DNA from: Phytoseiulus persimilis | Taxonomy: Eukaryota > Arthropoda > Arachnida > Mesostigmata > Phytoseiidae | DNA length: 64,000 bases | Reading direction: 5' to 3' | NCBI GenBank assembly: GCA_037576195.1 | Contig: CM075104.1 | Coordinates: 2,052,775-2,116,774 of the forward strand | Shown here: positions 25,801 to 34,312 of the stretch, piece by piece | Position numbering within the stretch: the first letter of the stretch is position 1 | Layout: each line of letters opens with the position of its first letter | Program-made: the position numbers and the translations under genes | Notes under the pieces: generated by a model | Seen by the model: the letters and a program-made list of their open reading frames with translations, nothing else | The model's database searches: none | Told to the model about the DNA's origin: nothing

Positions 25801-27720
25801 GTGAGTTCACCGCCCAAACTTCGATGTACATTCCACAGTATCGTTGCTTCCGACGCTTCTTTCTACACTCGTGTCTCCCCGAGCTCATCGAGAAAACGGA
25901 CTTGGTAGGCGAAAGAACGGCTGCAAACATTGTGAATTCCAACTCCAGGACGATGTCAAGCTCTCTCCGGAGTTCGGCATGGGCCGTGTCCCAATCCAGA
26001 CGTGGAGCGATCGTTCTGATACTCCACAATAACGTCCACTACCTTGCCAGACCATGCAGTCTGATATAGAACGCATGTCACATGGAGATTTATTCATTTA
26101 TTCGCATTGATACGGACATCCAAGAGAGGAGCAGACGGGAGGGGCAGAGTTCGCCTAGAGGACATGGTCTCGCCTCGAAAGGTTCCGGGGCATCCATTAG
26201 ACAGCATGAAACAATAAGCCTTGACGTTCGCTACTCGTCGAAAATCAAAATATTCTCGGCGGAACTCTGTGACTTTGAGCGAAAGCTGGCGAATTCTTTC
26301 GCCTGTGTTGTCAGGAGAGGACTCGCGAATAGCGTTATCGAAGTTTCTTGTTGGGACTGCCGACGCAGCCTATCGGATCCCGATGTTGACTCCTGATTCG
26401 ACTTCCGGACAAAGACGAGAAGACGGAGCATCAGGGTCATTTCTCGCTCCGGTATCTGCAATCGAAAGTCATGATCAGTGGAACTTGCAGGAGTGGAGAG
26501 GGAATCTGTGAAATACTGAGAATTGTCAGGACGATCCACTCCGTTTAGCTGACAATCATGGATTGGTGGTTGTGGTCATCCATTGGTTGTCACGAGTTCG
26601 CCTCCGCCCCTGTGTATACTGCAGACCCGTGTTCTCCGCATTTTCTGAATGGACTGACAGATACAGCTGATCCTCTGCCTCAGTATTGCGTCATCTTGCT
26701 CGGAGGACTGAATCGAACACGCTTCCGAATCTTGGCCACGCGTTTCTACGTTAGTGGGGCTGATGATTTGCGGTATCGGAGCCGTATGGATCGCCCCGCA
26801 CACGAAGAAGATTCTAGTCCCCGGGACTCCAGTGGTCCCTCCAACCTTAAATTTGCTAGCTCTCACAGTCTCGAAGATTCACCCTGGAATTCGTAATGCG
26901 CCATGAGGCCATCTGAGCGGCGACACATTTCACACAGTGCGTGAAGAGGCAATCCAGCGGGATCATTGCACCGACCAGGAAGAGGCTATACAGTAGCACA
27001 ACGCTCCTCCCGCCGAGCCACCATGTACCGTTGCTCGGGAAGCGCTCCACAGAACAACCGGCAGAGTGCCGAATGGGGTCATTGAGCGAATCCGAAAACT
27101 TTTGAAGTCTCCAAGAACCCGCATCGCTCGCTCAGACTCAAACCCTGATGCGGTCGCTCTGAAAGCGTCTCACACCCTGGTGGCTCATTTGCGGGGTTCT
27201 GCTCATTCTTTCCGGCGGCCATTTGTTTTCGCCGCATCTGTGGTGTCGGCGGAGACTCGGACGCAGCCTCATTCTCCTTTTCGCTCCACGAACTCCGCCA
27301 GTTTGACCTGCGTAGGGGGCGATATTGTCTCCGGGTACGTCGGAGTCGCTTCCGGTCTGACCTACTCTACAGCTTTAGCGGTTTCAACTCTATTAGAAGT
27401 TTCGAGAACATTGCTTCTAGAGGGCCATACTTACCTTGCAGCTCGGATCCGATTCGCTGCGGGCTCATCGAGGCGCTCATAGGCATCAGTCGCCCCCGCC
27501 TCCTCCTCTTCGAACAGTGTCTTCAGGATACATGTCGGGCCAGAGCACGCCAGCCGGCGAGTACCACAACCCCCAAGATGTTATGATCCTACCTCCAATA
27601 CCGAAAGAAGACTACTCGGATTCTGACTCTGAGTCAGGACAGGCTTCGTTGGAAACGGAAGGCAAAGCTGGAAGAGCTGTTGAACGGAAGGGACGCTTCA
27701 CCGTACGCACTGCGCTCTAG
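13737..27720 (+). CDS. Multi-exon mucin-like single-pass membrane protein (gene span)
   Basis: This is the gene-level entry for the ten coding exons listed separately. Read together they give an N-terminal signal peptide, a small cysteine-containing ectodomain, a roughly 170-residue Thr/Ser-rich stalk, a juxtamembrane region, one transmembrane helix, and a cytoplasmic tail of about 190 residues ending at TAG 27718-27720. Six 3' exons join five times in a row with canonical GT-AG sites and exactly matching phase, as do the three 5' exons, so both halves are solid. The join between 15052 and 15541 is not resolved: the exon at 14549 ends in phase 0 while 15541 needs one leftover base, so a short exon is missing or the halves are two genes. 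I do not recognise the family. The plan resembles mucin-stalked surface receptors or ligand precursors in general, but I see no EGF, Ig or fibronectin domain. Confidence 0.6.
14000..14367 (+). CDS. Exon 2: N-terminal ectodomain
   Basis: The acceptor is TTTGTTTCAG|TT and the donor AGCAAG|GTAATC. The exon supplies two bases to the split codon from exon 1 and then 122 codons, ending in phase 0. The encoded segment is mixed alpha/beta in character, with two cysteines (FGCSI and KMNCAKV), likely a disulphide pair. It has two N-glycosylation sequons (NAS and NGT) and a basic, probably disordered end (SRSRGQRVARD). I cannot assign a named domain. Confidence 0.7.
14549..15052 (+). CDS. Exon 3: Thr/Ser-rich mucin-like stalk
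   Basis: The acceptor is CTTCGTCCCCAG and the donor GTG|GTAAGA; the 168 codons are in phase 0 at both ends. About half the residues are Ser, Thr or Pro, with runs such as TTASATTTSTTITTPTTT. Several sequons (NTS, NST, NES, NKT) add to the pattern of a heavily O-glycosylated extracellular stalk. If the donor is not used, the frame continues 13 codons to TAA at 15089-15091, which would give a secreted form. The bases on the opposite strand also form a long open frame, which is a shadow of this low-complexity sequence. Confidence 0.75.
15541..15676 (+). CDS. Exon: juxtamembrane ectodomain segment
   Basis: The acceptor is GCTTCATTCAATCAG and the donor is the strong ACCGG|GTGAGT. Between them the frame with two leading bases, 44 codons and two trailing bases is open. 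It reads like a folded segment (DEFVTFKQFTSQITRV) with one cysteine. The two bases left over fit exactly with the next exon at 21246. The preceding exon is not identified. Confidence 0.5.
16410..16550 (+). CDS. Short frame with a signal peptide, inside an intron
   Basis: ATG 16410 opens a 46-codon frame ending TGA 16548-16550. The first 19 residues are a textbook signal sequence (MRLHRFLLALLMVTSSLSA), followed by DSPLSHTENLP and a second Leu-rich patch. It lies on the same strand inside the 15.7-21.2 kb intron of the mucin-like gene. It could be an alternative first exon, a small secreted peptide, or chance. Internal GT sites do not leave the two bases that the next known exon needs. Confidence 0.25.
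   Translation: MRLHRFLLALLMVTSSLSADSPLSHTENLPLSLLLLGSQVSSSHES
16551..21245. other. Intron sequence without supported exons
   Basis: Frames at 16830-16942 (ending in a CVCC motif) and 17098-17243 look protein-like but have no good flanking splice sites in a fitting phase. A 51-base interval at 20274-20324 is bounded by TACAG and GCG|GTAAGG and is open in a frame that fits exon 21246, so it may be a further small exon. The rest shows nothing I can support. Confidence 0.4.
20093..20725. repeat. Possible degenerate repeat with GCGGATCC-rich ends
   Basis: Both ends (20093-20150 and 20685-20725) are rich in overlapping palindromes such as ATCCGCGGATCC and TTCGCGGAT, unlike the sequence between them. 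This looks like remains of inverted termini of an old element, but I could not define exact ends or a target duplication. Confidence 0.25.
21246..21440 (+). CDS. Exon: membrane-proximal ectodomain
   Basis: The acceptor is TTATTCTTCTCCAG and the donor CTGCA|GTGAGT; the 195 bases read as one base, 64 codons and two bases. The segment begins ELEAAISNRTEFSTTV and contains one cysteine and two sequons (NRT, NAT), consistent with an extracellular position. Phase joins cleanly to the transmembrane exon, where CA plus A gives Gln. Confidence 0.75.
21611..21784 (+). CDS. Exon: transmembrane segment
   Basis: The acceptor is CTATCGTTACAG and the donor CTCGC|GTGAGT; the 174 bases read as one base, 57 codons and two bases. 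It starts with a cysteine motif (SCGYENWRPG). It then encodes an uncharged helix of about 21 residues (VLSICLAAAVIVFALSAVF) followed by the stop-transfer sequence CTKWRL. That sets the topology as extracellular N-terminus and cytoplasmic C-terminus. Exon length is a multiple of three, so skipping it keeps the frame. Confidence 0.85.
23496..23555 (+). CDS. Exon: 60-nt cytoplasmic cassette
   Basis: The acceptor is TCTTCTTCTTTACAG and the donor ACAAA|GTACGT. It reads as one base, 19 codons (ending DEFYIKTFHT) and two bases, matching both the transmembrane exon and exon 24721. It encodes a charged membrane-proximal tail segment with a Tyr. Exon length is a multiple of three. Confidence 0.75.
23721..24176 (-). 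CDS. Antisense unidentified ORF inside an intron, possibly element-derived
   Basis: ATG at 24176 opens 151 codons to the stop at 23721. The frame is open further upstream, to about 24257, with more protein-like sequence (SLQRFTEILQ). The N-terminal 90 residues look like a folded, mostly helical domain (GQRSVLIGLMAAIVSIIYP, then GGHSVWGAVGQ), and the C-terminus is charged. The pattern vaguely recalls uncharacterised, often multicopy arthropod proteins linked to transposons, but I cannot name the family. A donor-like CGG|GTACCT after KGPR could make it an exon instead. It lies wholly in the intron between exons 23496 and 24721 of the plus-strand gene. Confidence 0.35.
   Translation of the reverse strand: MDLLELGANENLQIFSDGQRSVLIGLMAAIVSIIYPRLKERLLVGGHSVWGAVGQTGRASLIFMNLTMKAKDLEQLFKNHPNVKGPRVPIVISFPSRTVQVCERPRVLESETFSTGRQEFQSSVEDKEENAAEDKRNHTEYQIWSMKTRFA
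24721..24783 (+). CDS. Exon: 63-nt cytoplasmic cassette
   Basis: The acceptor is GTTTCTTTCACAG and the donor GACAG|GTGAGT. It reads as one base, 20 codons (EHQYAANGDDFYGFPTIRRD) and two bases, in phase with both neighbours. Two tyrosines in acidic context (QYAANGDDFYGF) are possible signalling or sorting motifs. Exon length is a multiple of three. Confidence 0.8.
25471..25636 (+). CDS. Exon: cytoplasmic tail
   Basis: The acceptor is CAGCACTTTTCACAG and the donor CACAAC|GTACGT; it reads as one base and then 55 codons, ending in phase 0. The sequence is Ser/Asn-rich and acidic with a Pro run (LPAPPPEL), typical of a disordered tail. Confidence 0.8.
27442..27720 (+). CDS. Last exon: Pro-rich, acidic C-terminus and stop
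   Basis: The acceptor is ACTTACCTTGCAG; 92 codons follow in phase 0 to TAG 27718-27720. The segment has His/Arg-rich SLRAHRGAHRHQ, a five-proline run (SPPPPPLRTV) that could bind SH3 or profilin-type partners, an acidic Ser stretch (EDYSDSDSESGQ) suited to CK2-type phosphorylation, and a basic end. It is the cytoplasmic C-terminus of the membrane protein. Confidence 0.8.
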   Translation, partial: LGSDSLRAHRGAHRHQSPPPPPLRTVSSGYMSGQSTPAGEYHNPQDVMILPPIPKEDYSDSDSESGQASLETEGKAGRAVERKGRFTVRTAL

Positions 27721-28015
27721 GTGTTGCCTTCCATTGTGCTGCATTTGTCATGATAAATCGTGTCGCGATTCTCATAGCAGTTTTTCATACACACAGGCAT
27801 TCGTTCGATCTGTGCACACCTGAACGCAGACACACAGGACCGAATGAGCCCCAAAGGTCGTCGATTCCGCGTGTCAGCGGAGAGAGACCGGACTCCGAGG
27901 ATAAGTCGATCTGATCTAGTCCCCAGCTTCTAGCTGGTCAACCATTTTTAGGTATGACGCTGTTGCCGCTGTTACTTTTAGGGCGTTCCACTCTTACTTT
28001 CCTCTCGCCTTTCTG

Positions 28016-28021
28016 AATAAA
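28016..28021 (+). terminator. Polyadenylation signal AATAAA
   Basis: A canonical AATAAA lies about 300 bp after the stop codon of the mucin-like gene, preceded by a pyrimidine-rich stretch. This is a normal 3' UTR length. Confidence 0.6.
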
Positions 28022-31000
28022 CGGTGAACTCGGCTGCAGATGAAAAGTTTGCCCGAGAAAATTGACGCGATTATTCGGACTTTTCCTTTTCCCCATCCCG
28101 ATAACTAGTTGACGTCGTACCATAAAATTCGAGAGAAAGAGAGCGGGACAGCTCCCTCGCGAATAGGCAACCTACCGCTCTTAGACGTTCCCAGTCACGC
28201 AATTCCGTGACGAAGGCCAGATAAGGGCACATCGTTTTTATCGCTCGTAGCGGAAGGAAGAGCAGCGCTCGGAGTTAATGGGTGATGAGATTGCTCAGTG
28301 GCTGAAGACATTTCATCGGGAGAACTCCAACCCGCTCCACTTTTCCTCTCTTTCTGTCTACTGACGAATGAACGAGAATCATTCATTCATATGATTTCGT
28401 TCTCCTCCTTGACAGCAAGCAGGGCCCTAGAAAGTTTCAGATTAGAGTGGAGTCGGTCTATTCCCACGACATGTCCGCTGCCGGATGTTTCGGTCTGGAT
28501 GTCTCGATCGATTGCGTAGCGCGACGTCGACGAGTTTTTCTGTATTACTTTCAACGGTAGAGGATCGAATCACAGCGGCCGATGACAGCGTGGAAAATGG
28601 AACTGAGCGAATTCTCAATTTGGAAGTGGGAAGTACAGAGCATAGAGTCGACCAGGAAGCGAAGAAGGAGGAGATATATCGCTTCAAGCCAACAAAACGG
28701 AGCGGATTAGAGTGACGCGGACAGAACAACGCGAAATCGACTCGGTTGCGTCTCAACTTGGGAGAAGAATTCCTTCCCTCCTCAGAGCTCGATATGGGAC
28801 CAATCATGGGATTCTGAAAATAATCATGGATACATCCATTGCCTTCGGAGGCGATCAGATTTCCTAGCGCCTCTCCTCACCTTGGAGCGCACCCCCATGG
28901 AGCACTGGAGCGGAGCACAGAATTTTCTTCGGTATAGTTTCCACCAGACCGGCTCTCTTGGTTGAATTTTCGACGGTCAGTCAGCATTCTGTTCATCTTC
29001 CGAGTTGTCGTCATTCAGACTGCCGTCGATTGTGGGTTCAGAGTTCAGAGACTGGCCTCGCGGAAATATTCATAGCAGGTCTCCGGGGTGAGCCCGTGAT
29101 TTGAGAGACAACAAATCAGATGAATATCTTTCCCACATCAGACTCGCAGGAGGCGATTTCTCATTTTCTACCTCAGAAATTCCGGTGATCCTAGCTCTAG
29201 GACCGAGGACAGATGATTCGCGTGAGATTTGAGGGTTCACGTCAAACGTCGCTCCGGGAACTGATCACTGCATTCCATAAGACATGATCCCGTCTTGTGC
29301 GCTTCACATCTCCGAAGGGCTTCATATTTCACCGAGCTGCAGCCTCATTGGAAACTTCGTGACGGCGAACTCTCGTGGATCAAGTCTCGTGGTATGTACG
29401 AATTTCCCGCCGGGAACTTCTCGAACCGCGAACTCTGCGTGAAACATTCCGTTCTCATTTCGTCCGCGCTCCATCTTCGGAGAATCGGTAGAGTTATCTC
29501 AAAATTCCGCGTCTGCAGCGAAAGACGGAGGATCTCTTGCAGTGCCCCGCATTTATTCCAACTCTTTCCCATCCGTGAGAGAATAGTTCTAGGTTGTAAA
29601 GCGAACACCACCGAGCATGATATCATAGCATGCCGTGACGGTGGCTGACCAACTCCTAGACTCGCATTCGACGAGGCGTGACGTGATAACATTGGCCTCG
29701 GAACACGAAAAAATCGAACTCTCATTGGATGATTCGATTGGCATCCGTGATGCTCTCCTAATACACATATCAGCTCAGTTGAGCCCCTTGCGGAAGTTGT
29801 TGGTTTCCAGGGATCGAATTTTCGCAGCAATAGAGCACTGAGACCCGATGCCTGACCCAACTCGCGTGATAACGACCGATATCTTTAATATTTCGTGATC
29901 TCTATAGATGTAACATATTCCAGGCAATGTAAAGAGTCCCGCGCCATTGGTCGGGCTCATGGTATCACAGTTCGCCGTAAAAGCTTCCAACACGGTGCAT
30001 ATTTCATCGGTCATGGCTTCTTTCATGGAGCATGTCTACCATCTGCTAGCTCCGCACTTGAATATAATCGACGCCTCGTACTATCTCCATCCCCATCACC
30101 GCCCAAGGGTAACACTCAAAATGGCAGATCCACCAGCGGAAGAGGCATCGCCACCGACCGCATCTGAATAGAGGGAGCTGGAAGACGACTTAGAGCATTC
30201 ATCCTTGGTCAGACGCATCCGCTGCGGCGGTCCTTAGATTGGTTTCCGATGTGAGATCCCTGTCAAGCTGCATTGAATGGTGTTGTCAGTTGATCAGCCC
30301 AAGGAGCTTCCGAATCACGGATACTTGGAACCCGATTTCCACTGTTGTTGAAGAAAATCTTCCGAGTTTTTGAGTCATCGATATCATTTTACAGGAGGAA
30401 ATTCTGATCGTTGCTGCGCTGATGCTCATAATGCCGTGGCCAATGGTCGTCGAGAATGGGGTTCGTCCATTGATAATCTGACATGATGGCTGCTTCAGAC
30501 GAATTCAATTCAGAGAAGGAAAGCGGGAAGAAGACCCTATCACCCTAATAGAGAATATGGTGGCCGGTAGAGCATCAGGGCTTCTTAGCCTTCACTCCTC
30601 TCCCATGGGAGACAACCTCAGACTCTGAGATAATCTAGGAGGCCTCAAAATGCTTCCGATAATGGATTCAGAAGGGTTCTCCGTGGGGGTGGACGGGAGG
30701 GGCGAGGTCAAGGTTCGCGAAATCTTTCGGGTCGGAAGCCGAATGTGGGTAGCCAGAGAATTCCTTCATGGGCGACACATGTTGAATTTGAGTCACTCAT
30801 TCCATGTGGATTGCATCTCGGGAGCTCTACCAAGTCTGCAACTATGGAACCGTTTTTTTTTTCAATTCGAATAGTCTGCGTACAGAGCTCATCATGTGAA
30901 TTCCCTACGATGCCGCAGAATCATTGGATGAAGGAATTTCCGTTATGAAGGTGAATGCTCCTCTCGAATGATGCGCCGAATTCGAGTCTGCACCGCGCGT

Positions 31001-31779
31001 TCGAGGAGACCGTTTGATCTCTCGTGCGGCACACACCTGTGGCGTCCGTCGTGGTGAGACATTCATGAGCCTTCCGAGGCGGGAGGCGGAGTTGGGGCGA
31101 CATTCATGTGTCTGAATAGGCCGGTTTCGTTCACCCTGTGTGGAACTCTGGACGGACGCACATATCTACAAACACACGGAAAACTCATCGTCATGTCCAC
31201 AGAGCATTGTCTCCAATGAACTTTCGTTGATTCCTCCCACTAAGACAACGCCGAGCTGCCATCTTGAATTCTTCCAGAATGCCCATTTCGTTGGGGATGC
31301 AATCATAAGGCCTCCGGACAACATCATGGATCGAATTCGAGGGAAAATACGGAGACGGGACACACGAAACAGTTGAACGTCTATTTATGGGGGAAGACAG
31401 AGCCTTTTCCAGCAGGTTACTCGAAGCTAGCTAGTTGGGTCAGGTTTGGTTAGTTCTCGCACTCGGTCGAAAAAATTCTCATTGACTTAACTCCATTTAC
31501 TCGGATCCATCCAATGCCGCCCTGAGACTCCGGGGTTGTGGTGGGATAGGTGCTATGATATAGACCCATTCCTCTGGGTCTATTAGCCCCAATATCGATT
31601 TCTGAGCAGCTCGGGCAGCTGTCGGAGGAGCATCAGAACAGTTTATCAAGAACGAAGTTGAGCACGTCGTGGAGAACAACACGGGCTAGATAATCACGCT
31701 CCACATAGGAGTAACGGTCCAAAAAACTCCACGTCGATGATGATTCGCTTCATTCGATTGCCGACCCCGCATCATTCAT
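28022..31779. other. No supported gene
   Basis: Protein-like frames at 28561-28715 (+), 29947-30171 (+), its antisense 29775-30026 (-), and 31140-31376 (+) occur. None has a family motif or fitting partner exons, and several have equally plausible readings on the other strand. Confidence 0.4.
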
Positions 31780-31920
31780 GTGCGATACATTACCTTGGTC
31801 ACCGTTGATGTGGAAAGATCATTCTCGCGACATGGAGCACTACTCTCAGACCGACGGTCCGGCATCACCACACAGAGCCTTCATATTTTACCTTCATGTA
31901 ACTCAACCGCGTTCGAATCG
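31780..31920 (+). pseudogene. Remnant of a hAT transposase C-terminal dimerisation region
   Basis: The frame reads VDVERSFSRHGALLSDRR followed by a helical stretch (TTQSLHIL). hAT transposases end in a dimerisation domain with a very similar signature: VERxFS, a spacer, then LSDRR and a Leu-rich helix. Only this piece is recognisable. The residues just upstream continue better in another frame (near 31779-31800, CDTLPWS), which suggests a frameshift. No catalytic region, zinc finger or terminal repeats are visible, so it is a decayed fragment and not a source of active transposase. Confidence 0.55.
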
Positions 31921-33193
31921 AATGATTCTGACGTTCTGGGGTTGTTCATCTTCCAGATCAGTTTGTTTCAAATGCATTTTTTTGTCGACCCCAACTGCCT
32001 TTTTCCAATTTTTGATGCCTTTTCGCCTGCTCTTTTCCGGGTTTTCCAGCGCCTGAACTTCCAAGCTCTGGTGATCATCAATATTGAAATGAGCTATGGT
32101 GATTTGATATGCCCACTCGAGAACTCCGATGATTGAGTCCGAGGGTTTTTCTCATCTGTCAAGATGAGCGGAGCTCAAGAACCGGGGAGCGGCAGAGGCT
32201 TCACACCACGATACGAGACACCGGAAGGGATCCTAGCTCGGATCAGCATGAAGTTGAGGTATGCGTTGATCGCCGTCGCAGACTCTTGTCGCACTACCCC
32301 GGAGGAAATTAGTGATCCTCGGAAGGAAGTCGACAGAAATCTCTATCCCAGCTCGGTCTGAGATGTTCTCAGGATCTGATGAGTGAACCTCAAAATCAGT
32401 GGAATATTTGTCAGCGCATATCCCGTGACCTAGAATCGATGGCGGCTCGGAGTCCGAAGGCCGCCAGGATGCACTTCATGCACATCGGCTCAATGTGCAT
32501 GAAACGATAACGCCGCCGCATGTGATTCGCCTGCATCGATTGACAAACTGCCATTCGAGAGTGGCTTCAACGGAGTCCTGTTTCCCCGAAAACGGTAAAC
32601 GTATCAGCAGAGCTTGTTCGCCCCTGACATGGGAGGGTCAAATACGAAACAGGACCCTCATACATCGTAGCTATTGTTCTGACACGATCACTGTCATCGG
32701 ATACGAAGGTTGCCAGATTGTAGTCAAGTGATTCCCGCGGAGGATCAATCTATCCGTCTTTGTCTCTTACTGATGCGTTGACCTCTGTCGGCCGTAGAGT
32801 CTATCTATCGACTGATTGCAGTTTAGTTGAAATAAGTGGGATCTCCCGTGGAGACCAGTGATTTATCGAAACACGTCAACGTCATCCTTTTATAACATTC
32901 CATGATCGCGGCTGGGGCTGGCAAGCTTACAAATATTCGATGCCCCAACTCGAGAGGAGCCCAAAGTTTAACTTCTTGAGTGCGTTGTAACTTTTGGGCA
33001 ACATTTCCTCGCTCCATCCACGAGTAGCTTCCCTATGGTTTCCCGCGGCTCGCGCGGCTATCGGTCCGTCCCTCAGAGAGACAGGCAGGGAGATTGAGGT
33101 CCTGGCATATAGTATTTACATTCTGAATACAAGTTTAGTTGAGTGGTGAAAGAGGTTACAAATGGGCGGCTAGCCATCAAGCCACCACTCGAC
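31921..33193. other. No supported gene; presumed 3' flank of the minus-strand gene
   Basis: Only short frames without domain features. The right-hand part must hold the 3' UTR of the gene that ends at 33194; I see no canonical AATAAA on the minus strand close to the stop. Confidence 0.4.
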
Positions 33194-34312
33194 TCATATT
33201 GAAAGCCGTCGCTGTTCATGGATGGGTTCCAGAAATGGAACACTACCTCTAGTGCTCTCAAGTCGAGGAGAGCTTATGGTTATGATTGGAGGGACTCCCT
33301 GATGGCTCTGGAAGAGATCCTCGTATGATGGCGGCGGGACTCCTGCGAGATGGAGATCACTTTTCCGAGAGTCGACGTATGACGGAGGTCGATCCTCAGC
33401 CATTCTCCGTAGGGCTTCAACCTCCACAGCGTCGCGATTTACTTCCGTGTGCTCGCGTTCGAGCTCCTGAAGATCATGACGACGCTTGCACCAATCGTAG
33501 AAAACAGCTGTGCCAATGATTGTTATGGCCCCACTGAGTAACACAAGAAAAGTCACAATGAGAGCTGTCATGAACTTCGGAGACTGCTTCTCGCTGGCGC
33601 ACAGATAGCAGATTTCCGGGCTTTCATGGAGTCCGATTCTCTTCCCGAGAACGCTCACAGCATTCGGGAGATCCTCGTCCTCGGTATCATATATTTCTTT
33701 GTAGGGAAGTCGAGCGATTCTTTTCTCAACTCGTTTGCACGAGCACTGCTTACAGAGGCTGACTGGAGAGCAATATTTCGGACTGGAGACCTGAATACAA
33801 GTGGATAGATCCTCCTTCAGATGGAAGCCAGGCTTGCAGACACTTTCGTCGCCGATGCAATCTCGATTCCGGAACAGATCGTGAATTATGTTGCAAGTGT
33901 CGTTGGTTTTGACGTAGACCAGGACGAACTCTCGAGCGGGCCGCGAGAGGTCAGGCGACGAAATATCACATGAGAAACGACCACTTTCTCTAACGTTTCT
34001 TAGCCGGAAGGTCAGGTTCATACTGTCTTCGAAGAACGCATCTCGCGCATGGATGAGCGCATCAAGGTAGTGATTCCGCAACACGAGAACCACTCTTTCA
34101 GGCATCGAAGAAAATGTCACTAGGGATCCTGTCGGGCGTTCCACCACTTCAGGCATGACTCTGTATGAGCACGTTATGACTGCCGTGTCCGCGCCATAGT
34201 TCACAGCGTTGTAGGCGGGGTCGACGAACACGCCGACGGTGATCAGGGCTTCAGAGAAGCATCGGGACACGAGCAGTGTGAGAGCAAGTTGCCAAGGTAG
34301 CCGATGTTGCAT
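33194..34312 (-). CDS. Ig-like, Cys-rich type I membrane receptor with two PPxY motifs
   Basis: An intronless frame of 372 residues starts at ATG 34312. Residues 1-20 are a signal peptide (core LALTLLV). An Ig-like fold follows: Cys48 in the B-strand-like ITCSYRV pairs with Cys115 in GRFSCDIS, spaced as in V/I-set domains. Residues 140-193 are cysteine-rich (ten Cys, including QCSCKR), and CYLC follows at 235-238 close to the membrane. A transmembrane helix spans 248-270. The cytoplasmic tail of about 100 residues has two PPSY motifs at 309-312 and 327-330, the classic ligand for WW domains of NEDD4-type ubiquitin ligases, and Pro-rich and basic patches. Sequons are at NLT 99 and NDT 137. I do not recognise a named orthologue. 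Length rules out chance, and the reverse strand has nothing comparable. Confidence 0.85.
   Translation of the reverse strand: MQHRLPWQLALTLLVSRCFSEALITVGVFVDPAYNAVNYGADTAVITCSYRVMPEVVERPTGSLVTFSSMPERVVLVLRNHYLDALIHARDAFFEDSMNLTFRLRNVRESGRFSCDISSPDLSRPAREFVLVYVKTNDTCNIIHDLFRNRDCIGDESVCKPGFHLKEDLSTCIQVSSPKYCSPVSLCKQCSCKRVEKRIARLPYKEIYDTEDEDLPNAVSVLGKRIGLHESPEICYLCASEKQSPKFMTALIVTFLVLLSGAITIIGTAVFYDWCKRRHDLQELEREHTEVNRDAVEVEALRRMAEDRPPSYVDSRKSDLHLAGVPPPSYEDLFQSHQGVPPIITISSPRLESTRGSVPFLEPIHEQRRLSI

Noticed and set aside
28561-28715. Possible last exon ending KPTKRSGLE after a good polypyrimidine tract
   Set aside because: No upstream exon could be found between the preceding polyadenylation signal and this point; the opposite strand is open too.
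29775-30171. Overlapping protein-like frames on both strands
   Set aside because: Each looks plausible alone (plus ending PPAEEASPPTASE, minus starting MKEAMTDEIC), which shows how weak appearance is as evidence here; no splice or domain support for either.
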